64,000 nucleotides of DNA, from positions 1 to 64,000 of IMG/VR virus record IMGVR_UViG_3300038441_000779; one strand, written 5' to 3'. Positions 55,416 to 63,074 of this stretch are shown here, in pieces. The translations under genes were made by a program, and so were the position numbers. Each line of letters starts with the position of its first letter. Within the stretch, counting starts at the first letter, position 1. This stretch comes from a virus. The notes under the pieces were generated by a model. The model worked only from the letters and a program-made list of their open reading frames with translations. It made no database searches and was not told where the DNA came from.

Positions 55416-55723
55416 TACTTCTTTCCTTCTAAGTCATTGATGGCCTTAATTACCATGGCATAGATTTCGTTAATATCGCCGTAGGTAACTGGGTCATCGT
55501 CAATTTGATAATTATCAGTAACATGGATCTTGATGGCTAGCTCTGGCTCATTGGTTGCCAGGACTACGTAGCCGATCCGCGGATTGTACTCGACGCTAAG
55601 AATAACGTCACCCGATTTAGCAAAGCCCAACCAACCGACCATATTGGGTTCTTCCGGTCGGACGTACTCGATGAGCTTCTTCAGTGGTTCAACCAGTTCT
55701 ACTACAATTTGTTCGAGGTTCAT
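55415..55723 (-). CDS. Hypothetical protein (102 aa)
   Basis: N-terminal helix (LEQIVVELVEPLKKLIEYVR), a sheet (GDVILSVEYNPRIGYVVLAT) and a C-terminal helix (DINEIYAMVIKAINDLEGKK). Acidic overall. GGGGAG before the ATG. Part of a group of small helix-sheet-helix proteins in this unit. Function unknown. Confidence 0.8.
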   Translation of the reverse strand: MNLEQIVVELVEPLKKLIEYVRPEEPNMVGWLGFAKSGDVILSVEYNPRIGYVVLATNEPELAIKIHVTDNYQIDDDPVTYGDINEIYAMVIKAINDLEGKK

Positions 55724-55734
55724 CTATGCTCCCC

Positions 55735-55941
55735 TTACGTAATTGCGTTACAGGTCACTACTAGTTTGGTCGGACCCTTCTCTGCCTTAATACTCGAATT
55801 CGACCAGCTCTTTATATAACTGGTCATCCCGTAACTTTTTACAACCTGCTCCATAGCCGGCTTACATTCGTTAGCGGGCATAGTGGTAGTAACCGGGGCA
55901 CTACCTACCATGGAGAACACAGCAATAACGAGCGCTTTCAT
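55735..55941 (-). CDS. Small exported protein (68 aa)
   Basis: The N-terminus MKALVIAVFSMVGSAPVTTT is a short signal peptide; cleavage could lie after GSA. The mature part of about 50 residues has two Cys (ANECKPAM and VVTCNAIT), suited to one disulfide. AGGTG before the ATG. It would be a small periplasmic protein; function unknown. Confidence 0.75.
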   Translation of the reverse strand: MKALVIAVFSMVGSAPVTTTMPANECKPAMEQVVKSYGMTSYIKSWSNSSIKAEKGPTKLVVTCNAIT

Positions 55942-55975
55942 AAATCACCTATAATGCAAAAAGAAAAGGTGAGCA

Positions 55976-56001
55976 CCAGGTACCCCCGAAGGAGTACCTG
56001 G
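55976..56001 (-). terminator. UUCG-loop terminator
   Basis: Stem CCAGGTAC-CC / GG-GTACCTGG with one mismatch and a TTCG loop on the minus strand; TTTTCTTTTT follows about 10 nt later. It lies 10 nt after the stop of the 56012-57313 gene. Confidence 0.7.
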
Positions 56002-56011
56002 CACTGAACCG

Positions 56012-57313
56012 TTAGCCCATCAGGTAGCTGGCCAGACCTTGGATCATGCCGCCTTCAGAAGCTTCAGCTGCTGGGGTTTGACTGGCGATGACCTTTGGAG
56101 TCGGAGCTGCTTCGATGGCATTGTCTTCTACGTGGCTGTAGGAGCCCTCGTAGAAGTTGTCACCTGGGATTACCGCACGACCCAGACGGGTACCACCGAC
56201 ACCTGCCAGCAGGCCAGCACCAGCTGCCAGCCCGCTACGCAGGATGTTGTCTTCGACGTGCTCGTCGACCAGAGTACCCAGACCGAAGGCCGCTGCAGTA
56301 CCGATGGCACCGCCTGCCAGAGAACCGATGCTCATGCCGCGCTGAGCGATGTCGATACCACCGGCAACCACTGCCACGCCAGCTGCGATCCAGCCACCAC
56401 GGATGCCGCCCTTGTTTTCACGCATGAAGCTGTACGGCGACTCGTCTTCCTTCTTCGGATTTTCCTGAGCGAAGTCAACCAGGCTGACCACGTTCTTCAG
56501 GTTGTCTTCGGAAGTCAGCAGGTACATTGCCAGCTTGTTGTCGAACTTCTTGATCTCGTCGCCGACGAACTTGTTGAACTTCTTGAACGACTTGGCGTGA
56601 GCCTTGTCGGACTCCAGCCAGGCGTTGAAGGTTTCTTCACGCTCTTCGGCGCTGGTCAGACCAGGAACTTCTTTCAGGCAACCGATCAGCGATTTGATGA
56701 TCGGCTTCAGGTAGTCGTAGACACCCATGACCTTGCCGCTGGCCAGGTCGCCTTCCAGGAAGGACAGAACGATGTGACGGTTGCCTTTCTTGACCTTGCC
56801 CTTCTCGATGGCAGTGGCCAGAGCTTCGGCGAAGGCTTTGGCCTCGACGTTGGCGCGACCGTTATCGTTGTCCTTGGCCTTCTTGTCCTTTTTGGTAGGA
56901 GCAGGAGCGGCGTTGGCGTGGATGTTTTCGGCGACGTTGTTTTCTGGAGCGGTAGCGGTTTGCATGGCGGATGCCTCGGTGGTGGTTGCATTAGGGTTGG
57001 TGTTGGTGATCATCTTGTTGTCAGCGGGCAATTCTGAGATACCCTTAACGCTGTCGACAATCACCGGCAGTACTTTTTCTGGCAGATTAGCTTTCAGGCC
57101 GTTCAGCAATGCTGGGTTGGCCTTCTTGATAATCGTGATCGAATACTTGGTATCGAAGCGAGTGTTGATTGCTTCGAGTACCGCTTGACGATCTTCGCGA
57201 GTTACGAAATGATCGTCCAGCAGGTAATGCTTGACTACTGCTGTTACTGCTGCATTCTCCTGAGCATCCAGAGCAAGTTGAATGGCAGCAGCAATAGTTT
57301 CAATCTGATACAT
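56012..57313 (-). CDS. Ala/Gly-rich protein with hydrophobic C-terminal segments (433 aa)
   Basis: Residues 1-110 are helical; 110-155 form an Ala/Pro/Lys/Asp-rich linker; 155-290 a helical domain (FAEALATAIEKGKVKKGNRH, then SFKKFNKFVGDEIKKFDNKL). From about 300 come three Gly-rich hydrophobic stretches (GGWIAAGVAVVAGGIDIA, SLAGGAIGTAAAFGLGTLV, SGLAAGAGLLAGVGGTRLG), as in pore-forming or ejected internal proteins. Codon use is strongly GC-rich compared with its neighbours, like an abundant virion protein, although the gene has an early-type promoter. Confidence 0.8.
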   Translation of the reverse strand: MYQIETIAAAIQLALDAQENAAVTAVVKHYLLDDHFVTREDRQAVLEAINTRFDTKYSITIIKKANPALLNGLKANLPEKVLPVIVDSVKGISELPADNKMITNTNPNATTTEASAMQTATAPENNVAENIHANAAPAPTKKDKKAKDNDNGRANVEAKAFAEALATAIEKGKVKKGNRHIVLSFLEGDLASGKVMGVYDYLKPIIKSLIGCLKEVPGLTSAEEREETFNAWLESDKAHAKSFKKFNKFVGDEIKKFDNKLAMYLLTSEDNLKNVVSLVDFAQENPKKEDESPYSFMRENKGGIRGGWIAAGVAVVAGGIDIAQRGMSIGSLAGGAIGTAAAFGLGTLVDEHVEDNILRSGLAAGAGLLAGVGGTRLGRAVIPGDNFYEGSYSHVEDNAIEAAPTPKVIASQTPAAEASEGGMIQGLASYLMG

Positions 57314-57363
57314 GATTCACTCCTAGGAATTAATTGAGTTCGATTAAAAACTCTATGTTTCAT

Positions 57364-57402
57364 ACACCCAAGTAATACAGGTCTGAACAATCCTAGAAGT
57401 TA
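57364..57402 (-). promoter_or_regulatory. Leftward early-type promoter (TGTATTAC core)
   Basis: The minus strand has TTTAACTTCTAGGATT, then TTCAGACC followed by TGTATTAC (57372-57379) and TTGGGTGTA. Apart from one base of the core it matches the family consensus over its full length, 59 nt before the ATG at 57313. Confidence 0.75.
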
Positions 57403-57422
57403 AATTTATTGCTTATAAGTAA

Positions 57423-57863
57423 TTACTTATCTTTAATGAATCCAAAGCTCATATTGGTAAAGATAAGTTCACGACCCATCCATTCAGCGAATACCTGCTC
57501 CAGCTCCAGATGGTTGTATGCATCCAGCTTGTAGCCCAGGGACATATGGAACAAGGGAGTACCGTACGAATGTTCGTAGCCTGCTTCTTTAAGACTACGG
57601 AACTCTTCGAGCATCTGCGGGGACGTCAGGTGGAATACGTATGCGTCGCCCAGCTTACCCATGCTGATGATCTTGGCAGCGAAGGTCTTGGTCTTGTCGA
57701 GTTCTACCAAAGGTTCCTTGTGTTCGCGCTCGTCGTACATCATGGTGACGTGCAGATCGTATTTATCGCTAGGGGCTTGACCAGCCTCCATGAGCGCGCC
57801 GAATACGTCTTCTACCATGTTGTCTTGCAGGCTTACTTGAATGTAGCTGTAATCCGGTTCCAT
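57423..57863 (-). CDS. 2H phosphoesterase, Acb1-like (146 aa)
   Basis: Two H-x-T/S motifs stand in the right surroundings: LHVTMMY (H38, T40) and FHMSLGY (H106, S108), each in a hydrophobic strand as in 2H phosphoesterases. The length and the spacing of 68 residues resemble T4 Acb1 (about 152 residues, motifs near 44/46 and 113/115 as I recall), which opens cyclic oligonucleotides of CBASS immunity. Other members are 2'-5' RNA ligases and cyclic phosphodiesterases of RNA ends, so Acb1 activity is inferred only. No signal peptide; cytoplasmic. Confidence 0.75.
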   Translation of the reverse strand: MEPDYSYIQVSLQDNMVEDVFGALMEAGQAPSDKYDLHVTMMYDEREHKEPLVELDKTKTFAAKIISMGKLGDAYVFHLTSPQMLEEFRSLKEAGYEHSYGTPLFHMSLGYKLDAYNHLELEQVFAEWMGRELIFTNMSFGFIKDK

Positions 57864-57898
57864 GATTTATCCTTGAGGCAAAAAAATAAGATAAGGAC

Positions 57899-57924
57899 GG
57901 CTACTACCCCTAGGGGTAGTAGCC
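57899..57924 (-). terminator. Terminator, perfect 26-bp palindrome
   Basis: GGCTACTACCCCT and its exact complement. On the minus strand GTCCTTATC and then TTATTTTTTT follow. It ends the unit with 57938-62491 and shares the CTACCCCTAG core with other terminators of the window. Confidence 0.85.
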
Positions 57925-57937
57925 TATACGATCGACC

Positions 57938-58693
57938 TTAGGCAGGCTGTACGTTTACGTACTCATAGAAAGCAGTACACACTTCCCGCACCGACTCTGC
58001 CAGTTCGTTCATATCTAGTCCGACCACCGGGGCACCAACACTGGAAATAACATCCAGTCGGCCATGGTGCCCTTCAATGGTCACCTGGTGTTTATGCGAA
58101 CTCCCAAATTTGATTTGGACGTAAGCCAAACGCTGGTCAGTCATGTGGTGGTAGGTGACAACTGCATCACCCAGAGGACCTCTACCAACTACCCCCTTAT
58201 AACGTCCATGAGTAGCATGGATACTTTCAATCAACTTACCCAATTCCACCATGATAGCCGTGACAGGTCTTGGTTCGTTGGCAGCAGTAAGGTCAACAAC
58301 CGATGGCGGCGATAGGAGGTCCTTCGCAGTACTACGCCATACATTAGAACAAAGGGCCGCGATGGTCTTGGTGTTATCAAACTTTATCACCGCCTGCTGG
58401 ACCAATGGCTTCCAGAAATGCGCATCCGCTTCTGCCAACCGGGAATGGTAGGTAGCAGGACCGAATATCAACAGTGCTCTTTCAGACATGCTGAAGTTGT
58501 ACAGGCAAGCCTTGAGTTCGCCATTGCTTTGATCGGTGACAAATACCAAATGGTATCCTTCATCAACAACAGTCGACACCAGGTCAGGGCGTTGCAGTGC
58601 GTCTTTTGAGAGAACGGACTGGTAACTCTCTACCAGCCCTTTACCCATGGCCATGATCTGTTTGATCAACGGATCAGAAGTATTAGCATCCAT
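57938..58693 (-). CDS. Hypothetical protein (251 aa)
   Basis: The open frame begins further upstream, but AAGGAT lies before the ATG at 58693 (MDANTSDPLIKQ) and the frame above belongs to the DHH gene, whose end it overlaps by 11 nt. The protein has a helix-sheet N-terminal half (YHLVFVTDQSNGELKACLYN) and a similar C-terminal half (RLAYVQIKFGSSHKHQVTIE), perhaps two repeats of one fold. Function unknown. Confidence 0.8.
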   Translation of the reverse strand: MDANTSDPLIKQIMAMGKGLVESYQSVLSKDALQRPDLVSTVVDEGYHLVFVTDQSNGELKACLYNFSMSERALLIFGPATYHSRLAEADAHFWKPLVQQAVIKFDNTKTIAALCSNVWRSTAKDLLSPPSVVDLTAANEPRPVTAIMVELGKLIESIHATHGRYKGVVGRGPLGDAVVTYHHMTDQRLAYVQIKFGSSHKHQVTIEGHHGRLDVISSVGAPVVGLDMNELAESVREVCTAFYEYVNVQPA

Positions 58694-59687
58694 GTTCACA
58701 TCCTTGTTTAGGAACTTTCGCCCATTCACCGCCGACCTTCGTGTAACTGTACGACGACAGGTATTCGTGGGAATGATGGAACTGTTCATCAGTAAGTGGG
58801 ATACGGAACGCCGCGCTGTTGGCATGACCACCGCCACCGAAGCGTTTGGCGATCTCACCTACGTGCACACCGCCATCCTTCTTACTACGCAGCGAGTACT
58901 GACGACCATCACGACCATCTGCATAAGTAACCGAGAACGGTTCACCGACAGACAGAGCAGCACCCAGCTCATTGCGGAACAGGGAGTTCGCGTTAACGAT
59001 AGGTACGTCGTAATCATCCAGCTTGAAGCGACGAGCGCTCCGTGACAGACCCTTAACGGTCTTATCGATATGACGCTGGATGGCAACACCTTCAGCTACC
59101 AGTTCGTCGATATCTTTGTTGATGACCGTGTCGAAGGTAGTGACGTTCATTTCATAACTAAACGCGGCAGCAACCCAATGTTTGGTGTTGGGGTGTTTGT
59201 GCCACCACATGTCGTAGTCTTCGGCGTAAATGATCCCCAGGGGACAGGCCGACGACACGTTATCGACGTTGAACCATTTCCAGGCCAACATGGCACCAGA
59301 GTGACGATTATCAACGACAACAACCGAACCACCATCTCCCTGTTCGCTTTTGAACCAAGCTTCCAGACCTTTCTCCCATTCCTTCTCGGCGATGGGAGCG
59401 AGTTCTTTCAAGGCGGTATCGTGGTGATCCAGTACCAGCAACGAACAGATCGACATGAGGTGTTTGGTGGTGTGCAGATCAAAAGCAAAGTCCACACAGA
59501 TAACACGTTTACCGATCAGCTTTCCAAAACCCTGGCCGAAGATGTCTTCGAAGTCATCCCCGTACTGAACAGCCACAGTATCAGCCTGACCACCGTAATA
59601 CTTCCAGACTACCCAACCAGCAGCCAGACCGTCCAGGCAGTTCTTGTGGTAAATAATCACTACATCGTGTTGCGATTCAAAAGCCAT
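58683..59687 (-). CDS. DHH-family phosphoesterase (334 aa)
   Basis: The DHH motifs are complete: HKNCLDGLAAG (14-24, with H14 and D19), VDFAF (65-69), LDHHDTA (86-92, the DHH), and GGGGHANSAAFRI (284-296) of the DHHA1 domain that holds the substrate. Family members hydrolyse short oligonucleotides (NrnA) or cyclic/linear dinucleotides; sequence cannot tell which. Nearby is the 2H phosphoesterase at 57423, so together they could clear signalling nucleotides. GGGG lies before the ATG. Confidence 0.9.
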   Translation of the reverse strand: MAFESQHDVVIIYHKNCLDGLAAGWVVWKYYGGQADTVAVQYGDDFEDIFGQGFGKLIGKRVICVDFAFDLHTTKHLMSICSLLVLDHHDTALKELAPIAEKEWEKGLEAWFKSEQGDGGSVVVVDNRHSGAMLAWKWFNVDNVSSACPLGIIYAEDYDMWWHKHPNTKHWVAAAFSYEMNVTTFDTVINKDIDELVAEGVAIQRHIDKTVKGLSRSARRFKLDDYDVPIVNANSLFRNELGAALSVGEPFSVTYADGRDGRQYSLRSKKDGGVHVGEIAKRFGGGGHANSAAFRIPLTDEQFHHSHEYLSSYSYTKVGGEWAKVPKQGCEHGC

Positions 59688-59690
59688 TAC

Positions 59691-60002
59691 TTAAACCCCG
59701 TTCTTAACCCAGAATTCCGTTTGCTCTTCACTGCGAGTAGCAATGTACGCACCCTGTTCATTGACTGCATCGTAGTACGCGTTTTCTTCGTAAAGGTATT
59801 CGACCTTATCGATGAAGCCGTTCTTGATGGTCACGTAGAAAGCACGGCCGTCGGGCTGGTCCGCACGTACGCGCACTTCAGGCCCGCCGACCACACCCAA
59901 TACACCTTCTAATGCAAAGGTGGTGATGTGTTCGGACTTTTCGGAACCTCGCTCGATGAAACGCCAGTCATTGCCGTGTTTAAAGAAACGATAACGAAAC
60001 AT
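59691..60002 (-). CDS. Hypothetical protein (103 aa)
   Basis: Beta-rich protein starting MFRYRFFKHGNDWRFIERGS; strands such as RAFYVTIKNGFIDKVEYLYE follow, then a short helix and strand. AAGGACG precedes the ATG, and it overlaps the next upstream gene by 1 nt. Function unknown. Confidence 0.8.
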   Translation of the reverse strand: MFRYRFFKHGNDWRFIERGSEKSEHITTFALEGVLGVVGGPEVRVRADQPDGRAFYVTIKNGFIDKVEYLYEENAYYDAVNEQGAYIATRSEEQTEFWVKNGV

Positions 60003-60382
60003 TAGACGTCCTTATTCTTTTCTTTTAAGAAACCTTCTTTACGCTTCGCCAATTTAACCGCGATGGTATCCTTGGTCGATTGCAGAAGACCTTCAATGAG
60101 TTTCCGAGGGAAGAGTGGTTCGTTGTTACCATTCTTCCGCGGATAGACGATGGACTCACGAGTGATAACGACTAATGGGTCAGGGTTTTCCACGGCACTC
60201 AAGCTGTAATGGATGACGATGGAAGGATTCCCTGTTTTGAAATCTTTACAGTGCAGGCAGAAATTATTGTTTTCCGGGATGTAGAAACCACCAACACGGA
60301 AATCGGATATGATCTCCGAAGCTGAGGCAATCAACATCTCATCAGTAACCTCTGCAACATCATCCACTTGTTTGTTTTCCAT
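60002..60382 (-). CDS. Hypothetical protein (126 aa)
   Basis: N-terminal acidic helix (DDVAEVTDEMLIASASEIIS), a His/Cys segment (NNFCLHCKDF), a sheet (SIVIHYSLSAVENPDPLVVI) and a basic C-terminal helix (IAVKLAKRKEGFLKEKNKDV). The CLHC pair may bind a metal. AAGGAC before the ATG. Function unknown. Confidence 0.8.
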   Translation of the reverse strand: MENKQVDDVAEVTDEMLIASASEIISDFRVGGFYIPENNNFCLHCKDFKTGNPSIVIHYSLSAVENPDPLVVITRESIVYPRKNGNNEPLFPRKLIEGLLQSTKDTIAVKLAKRKEGFLKEKNKDV

Positions 60383-60391
60383 GAGAAGTCC

Positions 60392-60583
60392 TTAGCCTTT
60401 GTGGCGCGGGTCTTTGACGTGGATGGCAACGATGGTGCCACGAGATTTCTTAATTCGTGCGAAGGTGCGACGAGCAGCTGTGTCCGCAGGGCACGGCATC
60501 TTCATGCAGTCAGTAGTAAACTGCAAATGCCCGAGTTTAGCCAAGAACAAGTATTCCCGCTTTACTTTATATTTCTCGACCAT
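60392..60583 (-). CDS. Small basic protein (63 aa), paralogue of the upstream gene
   Basis: Ends RGTIVAIHVKDPRHKG, against GRTIVAVHIKNPRYPLDKE in the 59-residue gene immediately upstream; both have an Arg-rich helix before it (RRTFARIKKSRG). Two Cys (TDCMKMPC) are specific to this copy. AAGGAA before the ATG. A basic micro-protein of this kind could bind nucleic acid; function unknown. Confidence 0.75.
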   Translation of the reverse strand: MVEKYKVKREYLFLAKLGHLQFTTDCMKMPCPADTAARRTFARIKKSRGTIVAIHVKDPRHKG

Positions 60584-60587
60584 GAAC

Positions 60588-60767
60588 TTATTCCTTGTCC
60601 AGCGGGTAGCGTGGGTTCTTGATATGGACAGCCACGATGGTCCGGCCAGTACGGATGCGTTCCTGGATACGTCTTACAGCCGCTTCTGCAAAACCCGCGT
60701 CTTGCTCACGGAAATAGCGCCAGCCGGCGGAGTCTTCGGTGATCTCTACGATGTACTTGCTTTCCAT
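60588..60767 (-). CDS. Small basic protein (59 aa), paralogue of the downstream gene
   Basis: This gene is short enough to be missed by a 60-residue cut-off. ATG at 60767 has AAGGA at 8 nt. The product starts MESKYIVEITEDSAGW, has an Arg-rich helix (AAVRRIQERIRTGR) and ends TIVAVHIKNPRYPLDKE, in register with the downstream paralogue at 60392-60583. The gap of 4 nt to that gene confirms the pair. Function unknown. Confidence 0.8.
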   Translation of the reverse strand: MESKYIVEITEDSAGWRYFREQDAGFAEAAVRRIQERIRTGRTIVAVHIKNPRYPLDKE

Positions 60768-60771
60768 ATTC

Positions 60772-61098
60772 TTATTCCTTTTTCAAATGGACTGAACCAA
60801 CTGACTCGGTTTGAGGTGCCATGGACGTGGCATAAGGTCCAACATAATTGATAACATCAACCATAACCTTAACGTCGTCGTGTTCTTTGAGGAAGGTTGC
60901 AGTACCCTCCCCGTTACGCAAAGTTTCCAGGTAGACGTTACCGTGGCCGTGAGCGTCAGAGATACGGTTAAACAAAGTGCTACCAGCCAAGTCCTCAGAC
61001 AAACGGATCTGAGGGAACTTGTGGAAATCCAGGAAGCGTTCCATGTGGATTGCGCCGTCTTGTACAGCTCTTACTCGTAGAAAAGAGAACTGTGCCAT
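60772..61098 (-). CDS. Hypothetical protein (108 aa)
   Basis: Mixed protein starting MAQFSFLRVRAVQDGA; a helix-turn region (PQIRLSEDLAGSTLFNRI) and a His-rich turn (DAHGHGNVYLETLRNGEG) are followed by a sheet (DVKVMVDVINYVG). AAGGAGCG before the ATG. Function unknown. Confidence 0.8.
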   Translation of the reverse strand: MAQFSFLRVRAVQDGAIHMERFLDFHKFPQIRLSEDLAGSTLFNRISDAHGHGNVYLETLRNGEGTATFLKEHDDVKVMVDVINYVGPYATSMAPQTESVGSVHLKKE

Positions 61099-61107
61099 AA
61101 CCGCTCC

Positions 61108-61425
61108 TTATTGGCTTTTGTCACAAATGGCTTGTAGGCCCTTCAGCTCAGAGCCATAACGATCACCGTAGCGGAAGTCTTCTACTACAACGTCCCATTT
61201 GCTACCGATCTTCACTTTTTCTGCTTCACTTCTTCTGCAGCCAAAGCGCTCGTCACGATAGACCTTGTTGGTGCCGACTACTTTAAGGTCCAACGTACTA
61301 CCACGTTTAGACCGGAGATCAACGTCAATCACTTCCATAGTGACACGTTCGGTCTTGGTGACTTCACGTTCTGGACAACCGGTCAGTGCAGCCATTGCCA
61401 AAGAAACTACTAACAACTTACGCAT
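61108..61425 (-). CDS. Lipoprotein (105 aa)
   Basis: The N-terminus MRKLLVVSLAMAALTGC is a lipoprotein signal with a lipobox L-T-G-C, so Cys17 should be lipidated. Mature residues include Cys in RFGCRRSE and AICDKSQ and beta segments with Val/Asp/Lys. The residues after the Cys (PERE) do not include Asp at +2, which favours outer-membrane sorting. Possible roles are superinfection exclusion or lysis (Rz1-like), but it is longer than Rz1 and not Pro-rich. Confidence 0.8.
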   Translation of the reverse strand: MRKLLVVSLAMAALTGCPEREVTKTERVTMEVIDVDLRSKRGSTLDLKVVGTNKVYRDERFGCRRSEAEKVKIGSKWDVVVEDFRYGDRYGSELKGLQAICDKSQ

Positions 61426-61427
61426 GA

Positions 61428-61775
61428 TTACCCCGCAATAATCAAAGAGTTCATTGCTGCCTTGATGGTGTCGACAGCTTCATCCAGGACCAACAGTACT
61501 TCTGTGTTGATGTAGATTACCAGATGCTGGTCTTGTTTACAGATCATGCAGATCGGCAACAGACTTTGTTTGTAGTCGTAGATGTAAACAACCGGGCCGT
61601 TGTCACGACAGACGTTATAAAGCGCCAGCACGTTGTCACGTGAGTTGAAGTGCGTAACGCTGTTACGACTATAAGACAACTCTTTGTGTAATTTTTCAAT
61701 GGATCGGTATGTAGACCCCAGGTCACAACGACTGTTAGCCAGGGTGGTGAAGTGTTGCTCGAATCCCTTGATCAT
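61428..61775 (-). CDS. Hypothetical protein (115 aa)
   Basis: Helical N-terminus (FEQHFTTLANSRCDLG), a Tyr/Ser-rich middle, then a sheet with GPVVYIYDYKQSLLPICMIC and QHLVIYINTEVLLVLDEA and a final helix. Same general order as other unknowns in this unit. The ATG overlaps the upstream stop by 4 nt. Function unknown. Confidence 0.8.
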   Translation of the reverse strand: MIKGFEQHFTTLANSRCDLGSTYRSIEKLHKELSYSRNSVTHFNSRDNVLALYNVCRDNGPVVYIYDYKQSLLPICMICKQDQHLVIYINTEVLLVLDEAVDTIKAAMNSLIIAG

Positions 61776-62491
61776 CGCAGATCACCTTGTGGTTTGCCAA
61801 CGATATCGATACAACGGAACACAGCAAAGCCGTCATTGAACTCAGCAGCCAGTCGTCCGGCTTCACTCATAGCCAAAGCCATGGTCAAATGACGGAACGG
61901 CGCACGGTTGAACAACGCCACACCATTATTACCTACCTTGGCGATTACGTAACGGCCGAGAGTCTTGTTATAGTTCTCACGGTAGGTAATGTCGTTAGCC
62001 TTAGTGAACTTGTTGTGGTACAGTCTGAAGCCATCCCACAATGCATTCACTCGTGCATTGAGGTAGTTGTCATTGAAGTCCCTGGCCAGGTCGCTCTTTG
62101 TGAGGCCCGGCTCGATCTCAAACACGACATCTTCGAACTCAGTCCGAAGCGAGCTACGCTTGGTATTTGGATTGGGGGCGAATTGCATCTTCGGAGCATC
62201 GGCCTTGGGTTTCTTGGCGGTGCTCACATTGTGCAATGGAATTGCCAGAATGTACGGGTCTTTGGGATCCTCGGAGATATACACGACCGGGTTGAGGCTG
62301 TCGTTGAAGTTACGGCCAGTACGTTCCAGCAAACGGTCCAGTACTTCGTTCAGCGCACCTTCGGCATCTGGCTCACTGAGACCATTCTCAACGGCCAGTT
62401 CTTTTGCGCGATTATCGATCCACTCAGGGGAAATAGCCCGCAGGGAATAACCCTGCTCGTGGAAGAAGTCTTCGCGGTCTTTGGTTTCCAT
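61772..62491 (-). CDS. Hypothetical protein (239 aa)
   Basis: N-terminal helical domain (RAKELAVENGLSEPDAEGAL, then NEVLDRLLERTGRNF), a beta segment with KDPYILAIPL, and a C-terminal helical half with NYLNARVNALWDGFRLYHNK. No recognised motif. It lies 15 nt from the RNase HI gene upstream, with an AAGGACAG site before its ATG. Function unknown. Confidence 0.8.
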   Translation of the reverse strand: METKDREDFFHEQGYSLRAISPEWIDNRAKELAVENGLSEPDAEGALNEVLDRLLERTGRNFNDSLNPVVYISEDPKDPYILAIPLHNVSTAKKPKADAPKMQFAPNPNTKRSSLRTEFEDVVFEIEPGLTKSDLARDFNDNYLNARVNALWDGFRLYHNKFTKANDITYRENYNKTLGRYVIAKVGNNGVALFNRAPFRHLTMALAMSEAGRLAAEFNDGFAVFRCIDIVGKPQGDLR

Positions 62492-62506
62492 TACATCTGT
62501 CCTTAA

Positions 62507-63058
62507 TTAAGCAGCGGCAACTGGGGGAGTACCCGCCAGTGGTTTATATTCTTCGTCAATAGTAGTTGGGTTAGCGGCGGCTTCAACAGCCAATTCGTCA
62601 GCCATTTCGTTAAACGGATCACCAGCATGGCCGGCTACCTTGTGGAAGGTAACCTTGTTTAGCTTGAGTAGCTCGTCCATGATCTTCCAGAGATCGGCGT
62701 TCTTAACCGGGGTTTGTGCCTGGTAGGTTACCCAATTGTTACGAATCCATCCACGCAGCCAATTGGTGGCGCCGTCGATAACATATTGGGAATCAGTGCA
62801 GATAATGAAATGTTTACCTGGCCCGAACTCTTCCAGGGCGGCAATTACCCCCAAGATCTCTTGGCGGTTATTGGTGGTCATGTAGTAGCCCTTAGACAGC
62901 TTAACCACAATGCCATCATAGATAGCTACAATCCCATAACCTCCAGGTCCGGGGTTACCCTTACAGGCGCCGTCAGTATAGATGATGTAAGGATTCTGTT
63001 TTAAAGCTTCCTTAACCCCCTTGTTACTGACTTTCTTTTTGAAACGATTACTAGCCAT
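62507..63058 (-). CDS. rnhA: Ribonuclease HI (183 aa)
   Basis: All catalytic residues of RNase HI are present: YTDGACKGNPGPGGYG (D29), TNNRQEILG (E67), CTDSQYV (D89), and AGHAGDPFNEMAD (H144 and D154), in the spacing of E. coli D10/E48/D70/H124/D134. A basic N-terminal extension of about 20 residues and a C-terminal tail of about 25 are added. The enzyme removes RNA from RNA-DNA hybrids, for example primers in phage replication. AGAGG before the ATG. Confidence 0.95.
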   Translation of the reverse strand: MASNRFKKKVSNKGVKEALKQNPYIIYTDGACKGNPGPGGYGIVAIYDGIVVKLSKGYYMTTNNRQEILGVIAALEEFGPGKHFIICTDSQYVIDGATNWLRGWIRNNWVTYQAQTPVKNADLWKIMDELLKLNKVTFHKVAGHAGDPFNEMADELAVEAAANPTTIDEEYKPLAGTPPVAAA

Positions 63059-63074
63059 AAGAACCTCTGACCGA

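Noticed and set aside
61108-61425. Rz1-type outer spanin
   Set aside because: The product is a lipoprotein, but it is longer than Rz1, is not proline-rich and has no adjacent inner spanin or endolysin.
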